The translations under genes were made by a program, and so were the position numbers. From assembly GCF_900129285.1 (NCBI RefSeq), contig NZ_FQUW01000011.1, positions 49,362-113,361 of the forward strand: a stretch of DNA of 64,000 bases, in the 5' to 3' direction. The notes under the pieces were generated by a model that saw nothing but the letters and a program-made list of their open reading frames with translations, had not been told where the DNA came from and did not search any database. Of this stretch, positions 17,493 through 26,540 are shown in pieces (position 1 is the stretch's first letter; every line of letters starts with the position of its first letter). Source of the DNA: Desulfofundulus australicus DSM 11792 (GTDB taxonomy: Bacteria; Bacillota; Desulfotomaculia; Desulfotomaculales; Desulfovirgulaceae).

Positions 17493-19220
17493 TTAGAAAT
17501 TAAACACCTGATCCAGTTCCTCCGCCCTGACATCAAATACAGTGTTGTGAGGCGGCAGTTCCTCCTGGCTGAAGAATTCAGGCAGCCGGTCGTCGGCGCT
17601 GGTGAACCCGGCCTTGCGGTTGAACTCCCTTTCGACCTTCAATACCTGCTTGCCCATGTTGAGCACGTCATCTGCAGTTAAATTGAGGCCGTACATGGCG
17701 TTTAGCATTTCAACAATGGCGGGCATTCCCTCGGGATTGTCCAGAACGGCAAAGGCCACGAAGAGACACAACCCGCTGCTGTCTATGAACGCAGTGGCAA
17801 TTTGCAGGTTCCGGGAAAGCTCCACCTGGCTTTCGGCTTTCAAAGGATCCACAAAACCGCCCACTTTAAGGATGTTGGCCGTTACGGCATACCCGGCGGT
17901 ATGGTCGGCACCCATGGGCGTGGTGGCATAGGTAACACCGTTGCCCTTGCAGCCCCGCGGGTCGTAAGCGGGAATACCCTGACCTTTCACTGCGGGCACA
18001 CGGGTAACCCCGTAAATTTTACCGGCATTGGCCGAACCGCCGCCGAGAATCCTGCCCAGGGGCGTGCCTTTGGCCACTTCTTCCAGAGCCCTGATGGCAG
18101 CCTCACCATCACCAAAGGGTATCACTCCAGCCTCCGCGAGCACACCCAGGGTGCACCCCACCTCAATGGTGTCCAGACCCACATCATTGCAAATGTAGTT
18201 CAGTTTGGCGATTACATCCAGGTCGCCAATTTCCAGGTTCGGACCGAAACACCAGGCGGTTTCATATTCAATGGGAGCGCAGACCTTCCCGTCGGGCATG
18301 GGGTATACATTGGAACACCGCATGACGCAGCCGGGATGGCAGGCATGGGTGGCTTTCCCTCCCCGGGCTACGGCCACCTCGGCCAGTTTCTCCCCGCTGA
18401 CCTCGGCAGCTTTGTCGAAACGGCCGAAGCGGAAGTTTCTGGTGGGAAGGGCGCCCGCTTCATTGATAATGTTCATCAACACATTGGTGCCGTAGCTGGG
18501 CAGTCCCTGCCCCGTGACCGGGTGATCCTGCAAAATTTTCGCAAATTTCCTGGCTGCCGCTTTGAAACGCTCGGGATCCTGAACCGGGACATCAAAGGTA
18601 GCAGGGCTGTCCACGACGATGGCCTTAATTCTCTTGGAACCCATTACCGCCCCCAGGCCACCCCGGCCGGCATAGCGGCTGCTGTTGCCGTCACTATCGT
18701 TGTTTGTTACCCCCGCGGCCGGCATGAGCATCTCGCCGGCAGGGCCAATGGTAATCACGGCAACCTTTTTACCGTAACGCTCCCGGCAGATGGCCGTTAC
18801 CTCGTAAGTACCCTTGCCGGCCAGATCGCCGGCAGGCAGCAACTCTGCCCCCTCGGGAGTAACCTTGAGCAGATACCAGTCGCTGCCGGCGGGCTTACCT
18901 TCGAGTATGATGGCCTTGATACCCAGGTTGGCCAGCTTCTGAGAGGCAATACCGCCGGCATTGGCTTCCTTAATCCCTCCGGTGAGGGGGCTCTTCCCTC
19001 CTACGGACAGGCGTCCTGAAGATGGTGCGCTGGTACCCGAGAGCAATCCCGGAGCAATAACCAGCTTGTTGTAGGGACCAAGAGGATCACAGGTGGGCGG
19101 CACTTCGTCGTAAACCAGCTGGGAGGTAAGTGCCCTGCCGCCAAGGGGCATATACTTTTCCGGCACTTCCTCAAACTTGACTTCCCCGGTGGTCATATTC
19201 ACCCGCAGGAACCTGGACAC
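17493..19220 (-). CDS. aor: Aldehyde:ferredoxin oxidoreductase 2 (tungsten)
   Basis: 575 residues of the AOR family with a variant cluster motif: C294, C298 and C302 (HACHPGCVMRC, spacing 3 and 3, unlike the 2 and 3 of AOR1) and a late cysteine in DSSGLCLF. SRYAGRGGLGAVMGSKRIKAIVV and YDPRGCKGNGVTYATTPMGADH are pterin/substrate-domain hallmarks. The GTG at 19220 has GGGGGAG 7 bases before it. It is the first gene of the AOR2-moaD-moeB unit and is preceded by a -24/-12 promoter, so it is probably induced with the alcohol dehydrogenases of the adjacent locus. Function: aldehyde oxidation to acid with ferredoxin reduction; the spacing variant suggests a different subfamily and substrate. Confidence 0.9.
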   Translation of the reverse strand: MSRFLRVNMTTGEVKFEEVPEKYMPLGGRALTSQLVYDEVPPTCDPLGPYNKLVIAPGLLSGTSAPSSGRLSVGGKSPLTGGIKEANAGGIASQKLANLGIKAIILEGKPAGSDWYLLKVTPEGAELLPAGDLAGKGTYEVTAICRERYGKKVAVITIGPAGEMLMPAAGVTNNDSDGNSSRYAGRGGLGAVMGSKRIKAIVVDSPATFDVPVQDPERFKAAARKFAKILQDHPVTGQGLPSYGTNVLMNIINEAGALPTRNFRFGRFDKAAEVSGEKLAEVAVARGGKATHACHPGCVMRCSNVYPMPDGKVCAPIEYETAWCFGPNLEIGDLDVIAKLNYICNDVGLDTIEVGCTLGVLAEAGVIPFGDGEAAIRALEEVAKGTPLGRILGGGSANAGKIYGVTRVPAVKGQGIPAYDPRGCKGNGVTYATTPMGADHTAGYAVTANILKVGGFVDPLKAESQVELSRNLQIATAFIDSSGLCLFVAFAVLDNPEGMPAIVEMLNAMYGLNLTADDVLNMGKQVLKVEREFNRKAGFTSADDRLPEFFSQEELPPHNTVFDVRAEELDQVFNF

Positions 19221-19315
19221 CGCTTTCTCCCCCTTTTATTTTTTAGATTTAATCATAGATTGGCCTTTTTACCTGGCAATCTTTCATCATTATCAGGCTA
19301 TTTAACCTACTATTG

Positions 19316-19331
19316 TACAATTTCCATGCCA
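19316..19331 (-). promoter_or_regulatory. Sigma-54 (-24/-12) promoter upstream of AOR2
   Basis: Minus-strand TGGCATGGAAATTGTA fits the consensus TGGCAC-N5-TTGC apart from C to T at position 6 and a GT in place of GC at -12. It lies about 96 bases before the AOR2 start and downstream of the alcohol dehydrogenase terminator. An imperfect TGTAT...ATACA repeat just upstream could be an activator site. Confidence 0.55.
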
Positions 19332-19452
19332 TCTGCAAATCCGTGCTGTATTACCCTCGTATACACAAACAACGCACCATTTTGATACACTCCGCCTGCT
19401 CCATAACAGGGCAACAGCATCACAAAAGGACACTTTTACTAAAACTTTTACT

Positions 19453-19490
19453 AAAAATGCTGATAGGAGAGATTTTGACTCTCCTATCAG
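19453..19490 (-). terminator. Intrinsic terminator after alcohol dehydrogenase 1
   Basis: CTGATAGGAGAG and CTCTCCTATCAG (19460-19471 and 19479-19490) form a perfect 12-bp stem with a 7-base loop; on the minus strand ATTTTTAG follows. It closes the adh1 transcript 19 bases after its stop. Confidence 0.85.
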
Positions 19491-19508
19491 TAAGCTAGTG
19501 TCTATATT

Positions 19509-20672
19509 CTACATTGCCTGCCGGTAGATGTCAATTATATCGTCCAGGGTGGCCAGGCGCGGGTTGGTCAGGCTGCAGGCATCCTTCATGGCGTTTTCAG
19601 CCATGATGGCCAGGTCTTCCTCCTTGACTCCCAGCCCGGCAAGGCCGGAAGGAATACCCACATCCTCCGACAGTTTTTGAATGGCGGAAATAGCCTTTTC
19701 TGCAGCCTCACGCACGGAAAGCCCCTCAATGTTTTCGCCCAGGGCGACTGCAATGTCGGCAAAGCGCTGCGGGCAGGCAATCAAGTTGAAGCGGCAGACA
19801 TGGGGCAGCAGAATGGCGTTGCATACGCCATGGGGAAGGTTGTAAAAGCCGCCCAGCTGATGGGCCATGGCGTGGACGTAACCCAGGCTGGCGTTATTGA
19901 ATGCCATGCCGGCCAGGAATTCGGCATAGGCCATCTTATCCCGGGCTTCCATGTTCTGCCCGTTGGCCACAGCCTGGCGCAGGTTGCCGGCAATTAACTT
20001 CATGGCCATCAGTGCAGCTGAATCGGTGACCGGAGTGGCCATGGTCGATACATAAGCTTCCACGGCGTGGGTTAAAGCATCCATCCCCGTCGCCGCCGTC
20101 AGGGCAGGAGGCATGCCTACCATGAGCAGGGGGTCGTTTATGGCCACGTTGGGGGTAACCCGCCAGTCCACGATGGCCATTTTAACCTTCCGGTCGGTAT
20201 CGGTAATGATGCAGAAACGGGTCATTTCGCTGGCCGTTCCCGCAGTGGTATTCACGGCAATAAAGGGTGGCATGGGCTTGCTGGACTTGTCCACGCCTTC
20301 ATAATCCCTGATGTTACCCCCGTTGGTGGCCACAATGCCGATACCCTTGGCGCAATCGTGGGAGCTGCCGCCGCCCAGGGAAATAATCATGTCACACTGA
20401 TTTTCCTGGAATACTTTCAAGCCATCATGAACGTTTTTATCGGTGGGATTGGGTTCGGCCCCGGCATAGATTATAGCCTGGGCACCTGCCTCTTCCACCT
20501 GGGCCTTGATCTGGTCGGCCATACCGGACCTGGCCAGGTAGGCGTCCGTAACAATGAGCGCCCTTTTGCCGCCGAGTATTTTCACCTGCTCGCCGACCTT
20601 CTTGTGAGCACCAATACCCATGAGGTTGACTGTGGGAATGTAGTACCCGTAAACCTGTTCACCTAATGCCAT
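19509..20672 (-). CDS. Iron-containing alcohol dehydrogenase 1
   Basis: 387 residues of the type III (iron-activated) alcohol dehydrogenase family. [15 protein letters not shown] is the NAD-binding GGGS region, [12 protein letters not shown] the second signature, and the metal ligands are in [19 protein letters not shown] and [15 protein letters not shown]. Members oxidise methanol, ethanol or propanediols with NAD in the cytoplasm. ATG 20672 has GGGAGG 8 bases upstream. The -24/-12 promoter at 20770-20785 and the adjacent two-component genes strongly imply induction by an alcohol or aldehyde signal. Substrate cannot be told from sequence. Confidence 0.92.
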   Translation of the reverse strand: MALGEQVYGYYIPTVNLMGIGAHKKVGEQVKILGGKRALIVTDAYLARSGMADQIKAQVEEAGAQAIIYAGAEPNPTDKNVHDGLKVFQENQCDMIISLGGGSSHDCAKGIGIVATNGGNIRDYEGVDKSSKPMPPFIAVNTTAGTASEMTRFCIITDTDRKVKMAIVDWRVTPNVAINDPLLMVGMPPALTAATGMDALTHAVEAYVSTMATPVTDSAALMAMKLIAGNLRQAVANGQNMEARDKMAYAEFLAGMAFNNASLGYVHAMAHQLGGFYNLPHGVCNAILLPHVCRFNLIACPQRFADIAVALGENIEGLSVREAAEKAISAIQKLSEDVGIPSGLAGLGVKEEDLAIMAENAMKDACSLTNPRLATLDDIIDIYRQAM

Positions 20673-20769
20673 CAAAACCGCCTCCCGTAATTAATGTTCT
20701 GGAGAAGGTAAACAATCATATTTTCCCTCTCCTTTGAAGAGTTTTTATGTTTTTGTTTATTTAAAGCAA

Positions 20770-20785
20770 GGCAATATTCATGCCA
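20770..20785 (-). promoter_or_regulatory. Sigma-54 (-24/-12) promoter of alcohol dehydrogenase 1
   Basis: Minus-strand TGGCATGAATATTGCC has GG and GC in exact -24/-12 spacing and an almost full consensus. It lies about 98 bases before the adh1 start. An imperfect palindrome near 20838-20854 (TGTTACATTATGACACA) about 60 bases upstream is a candidate enhancer site for the NtrC-type regulator encoded next to it. Confidence 0.8.
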
Positions 20786-20902
20786 GATATAAAAATCTTG
20801 ATATTCGCTAAATTGGAGGCGGTTCATCATTTCTGGTGTTACATTATGACACAAGCACCCTGACCAGTTTGGAGCAGGGAGTCTCAATTTTGAAAAATAA
20901 GA

Positions 20903-22459
20903 TCAACCGTTTCTGGCCCCACCCTGCATTTCTTTTAATTTCCTGTAAAGGGTATTCCGGCCGATGCCCAGAACACGGGCAGCCAGGGAAATGTTGCCGC
21001 GGGAATAAACCAGAGCCTGGTTGATAGCCTCCCTTTCCATTTCCTCAATGGTGGCGGGAGGCGGGCAGGAGAGACCCCTGCGGGACATTACCTCGAGCAC
21101 ATTTTTTTCCAGCACCTTCAACAAATGAAAAACCCGCGACAGTTCCCCGTCCTCCAGGCCGGACAGGTAATCCTTTGCTTGCGCCATATTCTGCAGCTGA
21201 GCCAGGAAAGGTGAACCCTGCGGCTGATTTTCCAGAAGCGCTGGCCCGGCTCTGGGGAACTGGTTCAGGCTACCGGTTATGCGGCTGGAGAGGTGCCCGG
21301 GTAGAATTACCGTCCCATCGCACAGAACCGCGGCCTGCTGAATGGCATTGAGCAGTTCCCGCACGTTGCCCGGCCAGGAATACTGCATCATAATTTTCAT
21401 CGCTTCGGGGGATATTCTTATCTCCTGACCCGTTCCCTGTCCGGAAAGCTCTTTTAAAAAATGATTTACCAGTTCTGGTATATCTTCCCTGCGCTCCCTT
21501 AAAGGGGGGAGATACAGCCGCACCACGTCAAGGCGGTAAAACAAATCTTCCCGGAAACTCTTTTCCCTGACGGCCTGCTCCAGATCCACATTGGTAGCGG
21601 CAATTATGCGAACATCGGTTTTAATGGGTTTTTCTCCCCCCACCCGCATAAACTCCCCGGTCTCCAGCACCCGGAGGAGCTTTACCTGGATGGACAGGCT
21701 GGCCTCACCAATTTCATCCAGGAACAGCGTGCCGTGGTTGGCCAGTTCAAAAATACCCCTGCGCTGGCCGGTAGCACCGGTAAACGCACCCTTTTCATGA
21801 CCAAATAACTCGCTTTCCAGCAGATTTTCCGGCAGGGCACCGCAGTTAACGGGAATAAAAGGATGGTCGCTCCGGTGGCTGGCCGCATGGATGAAACGAG
21901 CCAGCACTTCCTTACCCGTACCGGTTTCCCCCTGAATGAGCACGTTAACATCTTTACGGGCAATTTTATAAGCCACGGAAAGAAGCTGGTTCATGGCCTG
22001 ACTGTTCCCGACAATAATTCCCGCCCGGGTGGCAATATGACTCCATTCGGCGGAAGAAAGCTTTTTCTTCCTTTCTTCAGCACCACCGGCAAAATCGAGG
22101 GCTTTGTCGATCAGGGATTCAACTTCCGATATGTCCTCGAAGGGCTTCTCAATATAATCGTAAGCCCCCAGTTGAATGGCCCTCACGGCTGTCCTGGTGG
22201 TGCTGTAACCTGTCATGATAATGACTTCACAATCGGGCTGCACTTTTTTTATCTCCTGAAGCAGGGACAGGCCGTCGCTATCGGGCAGCTTTAAATCAAC
22301 TACGGCCACATTAAACTTCTGCGCGTTGATGGCCCTGCAGGCTTCCCGGCCATTTGTAGCTACAACTACGCGATAGCCTTTCCTTTCCAGCAGGCAACGA
22401 AAAAATGTGCCTACCTCTACCTCATCATCTATTACCAGGATACGTGCCTGTAAAGACAA
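20903..22459 (-). CDS. NtrC-family sigma-54 response regulator
   Basis: 518 residues: receiver domain 1-125 with acceptor D55 (VVDLKLPD), sigma-54 interaction AAA+ domain about 160-400 with Walker A GETGTGKE, GAFTGA loop and DEIGEASLS, and a C-terminal Fis-type helix-turn-helix (NISLAARVLGIGRNTLYRKLKEM). All residues for phosphorylation and sigma-54 contact are present. It is encoded 49 bases after the histidine kinase and 118 bases before the -24/-12 promoter of adh1, so it likely activates adh1 and perhaps AOR2. Confidence 0.93.
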   Translation of the reverse strand: MSLQARILVIDDEVEVGTFFRCLLERKGYRVVVATNGREACRAINAQKFNVAVVDLKLPDSDGLSLLQEIKKVQPDCEVIIMTGYSTTRTAVRAIQLGAYDYIEKPFEDISEVESLIDKALDFAGGAEERKKKLSSAEWSHIATRAGIIVGNSQAMNQLLSVAYKIARKDVNVLIQGETGTGKEVLARFIHAASHRSDHPFIPVNCGALPENLLESELFGHEKGAFTGATGQRRGIFELANHGTLFLDEIGEASLSIQVKLLRVLETGEFMRVGGEKPIKTDVRIIAATNVDLEQAVREKSFREDLFYRLDVVRLYLPPLRERREDIPELVNHFLKELSGQGTGQEIRISPEAMKIMMQYSWPGNVRELLNAIQQAAVLCDGTVILPGHLSSRITGSLNQFPRAGPALLENQPQGSPFLAQLQNMAQAKDYLSGLEDGELSRVFHLLKVLEKNVLEVMSRRGLSCPPPATIEEMEREAINQALVYSRGNISLAARVLGIGRNTLYRKLKEMQGGARNG

Positions 22460-22508
22460 AATTATCCCTCCGGGAAAGAGCTCAATTTAAGAATTTCAAA
22501 CCTGGAAT

Positions 22509-23870
22509 TCAGGAACGGCCTTCCTCCAGGGGGAGAACCAGGGTAAAGGTGCTCCCCTCACCCGGCCGGCTCTCAACCTCGATGGTCCCCCCGTGAGCCC
22601 GGGCGATACCAAGGCTTACACTCAAACCCAGCCCGGTACCCCGGGAAGCTTCCTTGGTCGTAAAAAAGGGATCAAAAAGCCGGTCTAAATTTTCAGGGGG
22701 GATTCCCTGACCGTTATCCTTAACTGCCACAACCACTTGCTGCCGGCCGTCTTCCCCCCTGCGCACGCCGGTGCTGATATGAATATGTTTTTCCTCCCTT
22801 TCTACCCCATCCAGGGCGTCCCGGGCATTGAGCAAAAGGTTGATCAGGACCTGATCGAGCTGCTGCCCGTTGGCAGCCACCATGGGGAGATCCCGGGCCA
22901 GATCCGTACAAATGACAATCCCGTTCCGGTTTATCTGATATTTGACCAGGCTCAGCACCCTTTCCACCACCTCATTGAGGTCGGTGGGAGTCACCACCGG
23001 GGGTTCCTGGCGGGCAAAGGTGAGCAGATTCTGAATTATTTTTTTACAGCGCAGGCCGCAGGTGACGATATCTTTGAGCAGCTGGGAAGACGGATGTTCG
23101 GGCCCCAGTTCGCGCTGCAGCATCTGGGCGTTGCCGATAATCACAGTCATGGGGCTGTTAAGCTCGTGGGCCACCCCCGCGGCCATTTCCCCTATGGCTG
23201 CCAGCTTGGCCGACTGGACCAGCTGGGCCTGCATCTGCACCCGCGCCCGGAAAGCCTCCTCCCACTCCCGCTTGGCCTGGACCACTTCCTCGTAGAGCCG
23301 GCGGTTTTGAACACAGATGGCCAGCTGGTCTGCCAGCTGCCGGGAAAAGGCCAGATCATTTTGTGAGTATACATTTTTCTCCCGGGTACCGATTATCAGC
23401 ATACCGATAATATTTTGTTTTACTTTCAGGGGGTCCAGGATCAGGCATTTGAGTTCCAGCTCCTGCACGGGAAGCTCCTCCAGGAGCTTCCCATCACCGG
23501 CAATACAGAGATATACCTGTTCCCGCTGTTTTCTAATGGTCTCCCACAGCACGGAATTCCTGGGTACCACCAGGCCTTTACAGGGCAAAGGGGGCTGCGT
23601 GGCCACCAGGCGCAGTTCACTTTCCTCAAGCGTGATCAGACCCAGAAAATCGCAGGGGATAACCGGGGGAAGGTTTTCATAAACCCTCTGGACAATCATT
23701 TCCAGGGACATATCAATATTGATGTCCCGGCTCAGCTGGTGAATGATCTCCAAACGGCGGTTCTGGATTGCCATTTCCCGGTTGCGTTTTTTCAGCTCCA
23801 CGTAATAATTCAGCTTGGATGACCTGACCCCCGTTAAATTCTCAATTAACCTGGCTTTGTCGTCAATCAA
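22509..23870 (-). CDS. Cytoplasmic GAF-domain histidine kinase
   Basis: 453 residues without membrane segments. An N-terminal coiled region precedes a GAF-like sensor (about 45-195), then HisKA with AAGVAHELNSP (phosphorylated His) and HATPase with NLLLNARDAL, DNGQGIP and GTGLGLSVS. It overlaps the end of adh2 by 8 bases, so sensor and enzyme are co-translated. It should phosphorylate the NtrC-type regulator that follows. The soluble GAF domain suggests an internal signal such as an alcohol, aldehyde or redox ligand. Confidence 0.9.
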   Translation of the reverse strand: MIDDKARLIENLTGVRSSKLNYYVELKKRNREMAIQNRRLEIIHQLSRDINIDMSLEMIVQRVYENLPPVIPCDFLGLITLEESELRLVATQPPLPCKGLVVPRNSVLWETIRKQREQVYLCIAGDGKLLEELPVQELELKCLILDPLKVKQNIIGMLIIGTREKNVYSQNDLAFSRQLADQLAICVQNRRLYEEVVQAKREWEEAFRARVQMQAQLVQSAKLAAIGEMAAGVAHELNSPMTVIIGNAQMLQRELGPEHPSSQLLKDIVTCGLRCKKIIQNLLTFARQEPPVVTPTDLNEVVERVLSLVKYQINRNGIVICTDLARDLPMVAANGQQLDQVLINLLLNARDALDGVEREEKHIHISTGVRRGEDGRQQVVVAVKDNGQGIPPENLDRLFDPFFTTKEASRGTGLGLSVSLGIARAHGGTIEVESRPGEGSTFTLVLPLEEGRS

Positions 23871-25035
23871 CCTGAATCCCTCTCTTCAACGCCTGGGCAA
23901 AAAGTTTATACAAGTCCTTTTCGGTCACATCCCGCGGGTTGGTAATAATGCAGGCGTCTTTCAAGGCGTTCCGGGCAAGGCTTTTCAACTGCTCCTCCGA
24001 GAGATTACCCACGCCAATTTTATCGGGCATATCAAGATCCCGGGCCAGCCTGCGCACCGCCCGGATGGCCCTTTCCGCCGCCTCCCATGCGCTCAAACCT
24101 GCAACATTTTCCCCCATAGCTTCGGCTATCCGGGCAAACTTTTCCACACAGGCAATCATGTTAAATTCCATCACATATGGCAAAAGGATGGCATTGGTTT
24201 CTCCATGATGCAAATCAAGCTGGGCGTCCAGCTGGTGGGCCATGGCATGGGAAGCTCCCAGGATGGCGTTGGAAAAGGCCAGGCCGGCCTGCAGGGCAGC
24301 CATGGCCATGGCCGATTTGGCCTCCAGGTTGGAACGGCTGGCAACCGAGGGGCGCAGGTACCTGGCCACCAGGCAGATGGCATTCAAAGCATTAACGTCG
24401 GTTAAGGGCGTTGCAGCCAGGGACACGAAGGATTCGATGGCGTGACACAAAGCATCCAGCCCGGTGGCGGCCGTCAACCTGGCGTCCTTGGTCTGGAGCA
24501 CCACCGGGTCAATAATGGCTATGTCGGGCACCAGGGATTTGGAAATAATGGTCATTTTGACCCTGCGCCGGGTGTCAACAATTATGGCAAACTGGGTGAC
24601 CTCGGACCCCGAGCCGGCCGTGGTGGGCACAACCAGCAGCGGAGGGAGGGGGCGGGTGATCTTGTTGACCCCTTCATAATCCTGGATGACTCCCCCGTTG
24701 GTAGCCAGGATGGCCACGGCCTTGGCCACGTCAATGGGGCTGCCCCCTCCCACGGCCAGAATGGCATCGCAACCTGCATCCAGGTAGCGCTTGACCCCCT
24801 CGATCACCTCATAATCCTTCGGGTTGCTGGTAACCTCAAACCATACTTCATAGGAGAGACCGGCCTCCTTGAGCCTGTCGATGGCCTTTTCCACCCACCT
24901 GTTGGCCATTACCCCCGGATCACTGATGACGAACAGCCTGGTCGCTCCCAGGCGTAAGGCGCTTTCACCCACCTGGCTCAAGGCCCCCAGGCCGAAAATA
25001 ATTTCGGGAGCCACAAATTTACTGATCATCCGCAT
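23863..25035 (-). CDS. Iron-containing alcohol dehydrogenase 2
   Basis: 390 residues, paralogous to adh1. Signatures are AVGGGSPIDVAKAVAILATNGG, GSGSEVTQFAII, DALCHAIESF, HAMAHQLDA and LHHGETNAILLPYV. I place the start at ATG 25035, which has GGAGAG 8 bases upstream, rather than at 25050. It leads an operon with the kinase and regulator and so may be expressed constitutively at low level, while adh1 is sigma-54 induced. This is a sensing-plus-enzyme arrangement; reactions are NAD-linked alcohol oxidation or aldehyde reduction. Confidence 0.92.
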   Translation of the reverse strand: MRMISKFVAPEIIFGLGALSQVGESALRLGATRLFVISDPGVMANRWVEKAIDRLKEAGLSYEVWFEVTSNPKDYEVIEGVKRYLDAGCDAILAVGGGSPIDVAKAVAILATNGGVIQDYEGVNKITRPLPPLLVVPTTAGSGSEVTQFAIIVDTRRRVKMTIISKSLVPDIAIIDPVVLQTKDARLTAATGLDALCHAIESFVSLAATPLTDVNALNAICLVARYLRPSVASRSNLEAKSAMAMAALQAGLAFSNAILGASHAMAHQLDAQLDLHHGETNAILLPYVMEFNMIACVEKFARIAEAMGENVAGLSAWEAAERAIRAVRRLARDLDMPDKIGVGNLSEEQLKSLARNALKDACIITNPRDVTEKDLYKLFAQALKRGIQVD

Positions 25036-25100
25036 GGGCTTTCTCTCCATAAAATTTTTTCTAATTGTTTTAATTCTGTATTACCGGGAAACTTCCTGTC

Positions 25101-25132
25101 GGGAAAAAACACCTCCTGGGAAAGGAGGTGTT
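25101..25132 (-). terminator. T-tailed hairpin upstream of adh2
   Basis: Minus-strand AACACCTCC, TTTCCCA loop, GGAGGTGTT then TTTTCCC. It lies 73 bases before the adh2 start, so it either ends transcripts arriving from the Uma2 side or acts as a leader attenuator for adh2. No known riboswitch core precedes it. Confidence 0.7.
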
Positions 25133-25196
25133 CGTGCAGGGCCTATTTTTCCTCCATGAAGCCTAAAAACGCCCCTGAAAACCCAAAGCCTTTGTG

Positions 25197-25487
25197 CTAT
25201 GGATTAAGCGGGGCTTGACCCGAGAAGGGCAAATTAATGCTTCTCCTAACATATGTTCCCATGGATATGTACCTGTACTCACAGCCTGTGATATGTTCAG
25301 CTCCCTTACCTTTCAGCTCCCTTTGTCGTCGGGTCAACGGGTGCAACTGACCGCGATGGTGTAGTAAAAATCCAAAGATGTAGGCATAGGGGCAGTGCTG
25401 GTTTAGAAGGCAGTTCCGGCAATCTTTTTGCCGTGATGTACAGGTAATGCGCTGGAAAACCCGGCCGAATCCCCCGCGCAGGCTTTT
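25197..25487 (-). pseudogene. Remnant of a Cas6-like RAMP protein
   Basis: The frame gives KSLRGGFGRVFQRITC, then a CxxC/CPY box (KDCRNCLLNQHCPYAYIFGF, residues 21-40), ending at TAG 25197. In CRISPR Cas6-type RAMP endoribonucleases the N-terminal half carries LRGxFGxxLR followed by CxxCxLxxxCPYxYxFE, so the match is strong. The frame upstream is broken by TGA codons at 25488 and beyond, and related-looking sequence continues in other frames to about 25560 beside the Uma2 gene. The C-terminal RAMP half with its G-rich loop is missing. No CRISPR array or other cas gene is in the window. This is a decayed gene. Confidence 0.6.
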
Positions 25488-25571
25488 TCATCCCGTACTT
25501 CACAGAACCGCTGGCGCAATTCGTCGCCGGTGATGTGCAGGTCTTTCTTAACAACCGGTAATAAGTTCCAC

Positions 25572-26156
25572 TTACGAATCCCCGAATATCTCCTTCAGGG
25601 AAAGATTAAAGTCTTCAAAAAAACTTACTTTTACCACGTCGTCGCGAGCATATATCTCGGGCCTTCCGTACCTGCCGTCAGTACCCAGCCTGTACACCAT
25701 AACGATCCCGTCTACCGGGTGAACCAGCCAGTATTCCTTCACGCCGTGCTTTTCGTAAAGGGCAAGCTTTTTAATGTAATCAAGAGAAGCCGTCCCAGGG
25801 GAGGTCACCTCAACGATCAGGTCGGGGCTTCCTTTGCAGCCGCGGTCGTCTAATTTGGTCTTATCGCAGACCACCACGATGTCCGGCTGCACCACGGTTT
25901 TAATTTCTTCGTCTTTTTCTTCCCCCGCGGGCAGGCGGACGTCAAAGGGAGCTGCGTATACCTCGCAATCTTTCCCCTTGAGGTAATTGTAAAATTCGCC
26001 CAGGAGGGCGGTGAGCACTTTCTGGTGCCTCCGTGAAGGCGCCGGGCCAAGGCGATGGGCAAACCCTTCGATGATCTCCCACCTTTCCCCAGCAGGCCAG
26101 GTTAAATAGTCACTGTAGGTATAGCCACCGTTTGCTTCTTGTCGTGGGTAAGCCAA
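25572..26156 (-). CDS. Uma2 family (DUF820) putative endonuclease
   Basis: 194 residues with the restriction-endonuclease-like core of Uma2 proteins: YSDYLTWPAGERWEIIEG, VVQPDIVVVC, SPDLIVEVTSPGTASLDYIKKLALYEKHGVKEYWLV in pieces; the PDI-x-EV-x-KK-type residues are present. Uma2 proteins are abundant in cyanobacteria and thermophilic Firmicutes; function is uncertain though a PD-(D/E)XK nuclease fold is known for the family. It is a monocistron flanked by repeats and a cas6 remnant, suggesting an unstable region. Confidence 0.85.
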   Translation of the reverse strand: MAYPRQEANGGYTYSDYLTWPAGERWEIIEGFAHRLGPAPSRRHQKVLTALLGEFYNYLKGKDCEVYAAPFDVRLPAGEEKDEEIKTVVQPDIVVVCDKTKLDDRGCKGSPDLIVEVTSPGTASLDYIKKLALYEKHGVKEYWLVHPVDGIVMVYRLGTDGRYGRPEIYARDDVVKVSFFEDFNLSLKEIFGDS

Positions 26157-26341
26157 AAATGGTTCCTCCTTTGTCGTTTTTGGTTGCCCGATAATTGGTA
26201 AACCGCTCTTTTATAATTTTCCAACCTTCTACCCTTTCTTTCATTCTTTTCCCTTTCGAACGAATGATTCGCTACAACTTTACACTCGCTCGTAGTAGCT
26301 AAATCCTTTACTCAATCTAACCAACCGGTAAGGTAAGATAG

Positions 26342-26445
26342 CCGCCAGGGAAAAAATACCTTCCCCGGCGGGATACAATTTCTTGATAAGATCTCCCAGA
26401 TACTTATTCCATTCTCCGCCGGGGAAAAAATACCTTCACTGGCAG
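26342..26445. repeat. Two copies of a hairpin-forming repeat
   Basis: The 16 bases GGGAAAAAATACCTTC occur at 26348-26363 and 26422-26437. In the first copy they lie within an inverted repeat CCGCCAGGGAA...TTCCCCGGCGG (26342-26371, one mismatch); the second copy keeps CCGCCGGGGAA but its right arm (TTCACTGGCAG) has decayed. The AOR3 terminator 80 bases on shares the AAAAAATACC plus GGCGGG elements and may be a third, divergent copy. Confidence 0.6.
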
Positions 26446-26513
26446 TATATTTCCTTTGAAAAAGGGCCGCCGGAAATGCTTTTTGGAACCGGTAATGCTT
26501 ACTGGTAGAACCA

Positions 26514-26540
26514 TTTAAAAAAATACCCCCTGGCGGGGGT
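26514..26540 (-). terminator. Intrinsic terminator of the permease-aminotransferase-AOR3 unit
   Basis: Minus-strand ACCCCC, GCCA loop, GGGGGT then ATTTTTTTAAATG, about 104 bases after the AOR3 stop. Confidence 0.8.

Noticed and set aside
17802..19019. 405-codon plus-strand frame opposite AOR2
   Set aside because: Shadow of the AOR gene; composition and lack of any family motif.
25051..25260. Moco/Tuco or THF riboswitch upstream of adh2
   Set aside because: A terminator is present but none of the conserved cores (GCCTyCC, GGAAAGG, tetraloop receptor) are.
25415..25432. Possible -24/-12 promoter (CGGCAAAAAGATTGCC) far upstream of adh2
   Set aside because: It lies inside the cas6-like coding remnant about 380 bases from adh2 and beyond a terminator.
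25306..25554. 82-codon minus-strand gene
   Set aside because: It is one of the broken frames of the cas6-like remnant; no independent support.
26342..26445. CRISPR array near the cas6 remnant
   Set aside because: Only two imperfect copies, palindromic, with no regular spacer; better explained as hairpin repeats.
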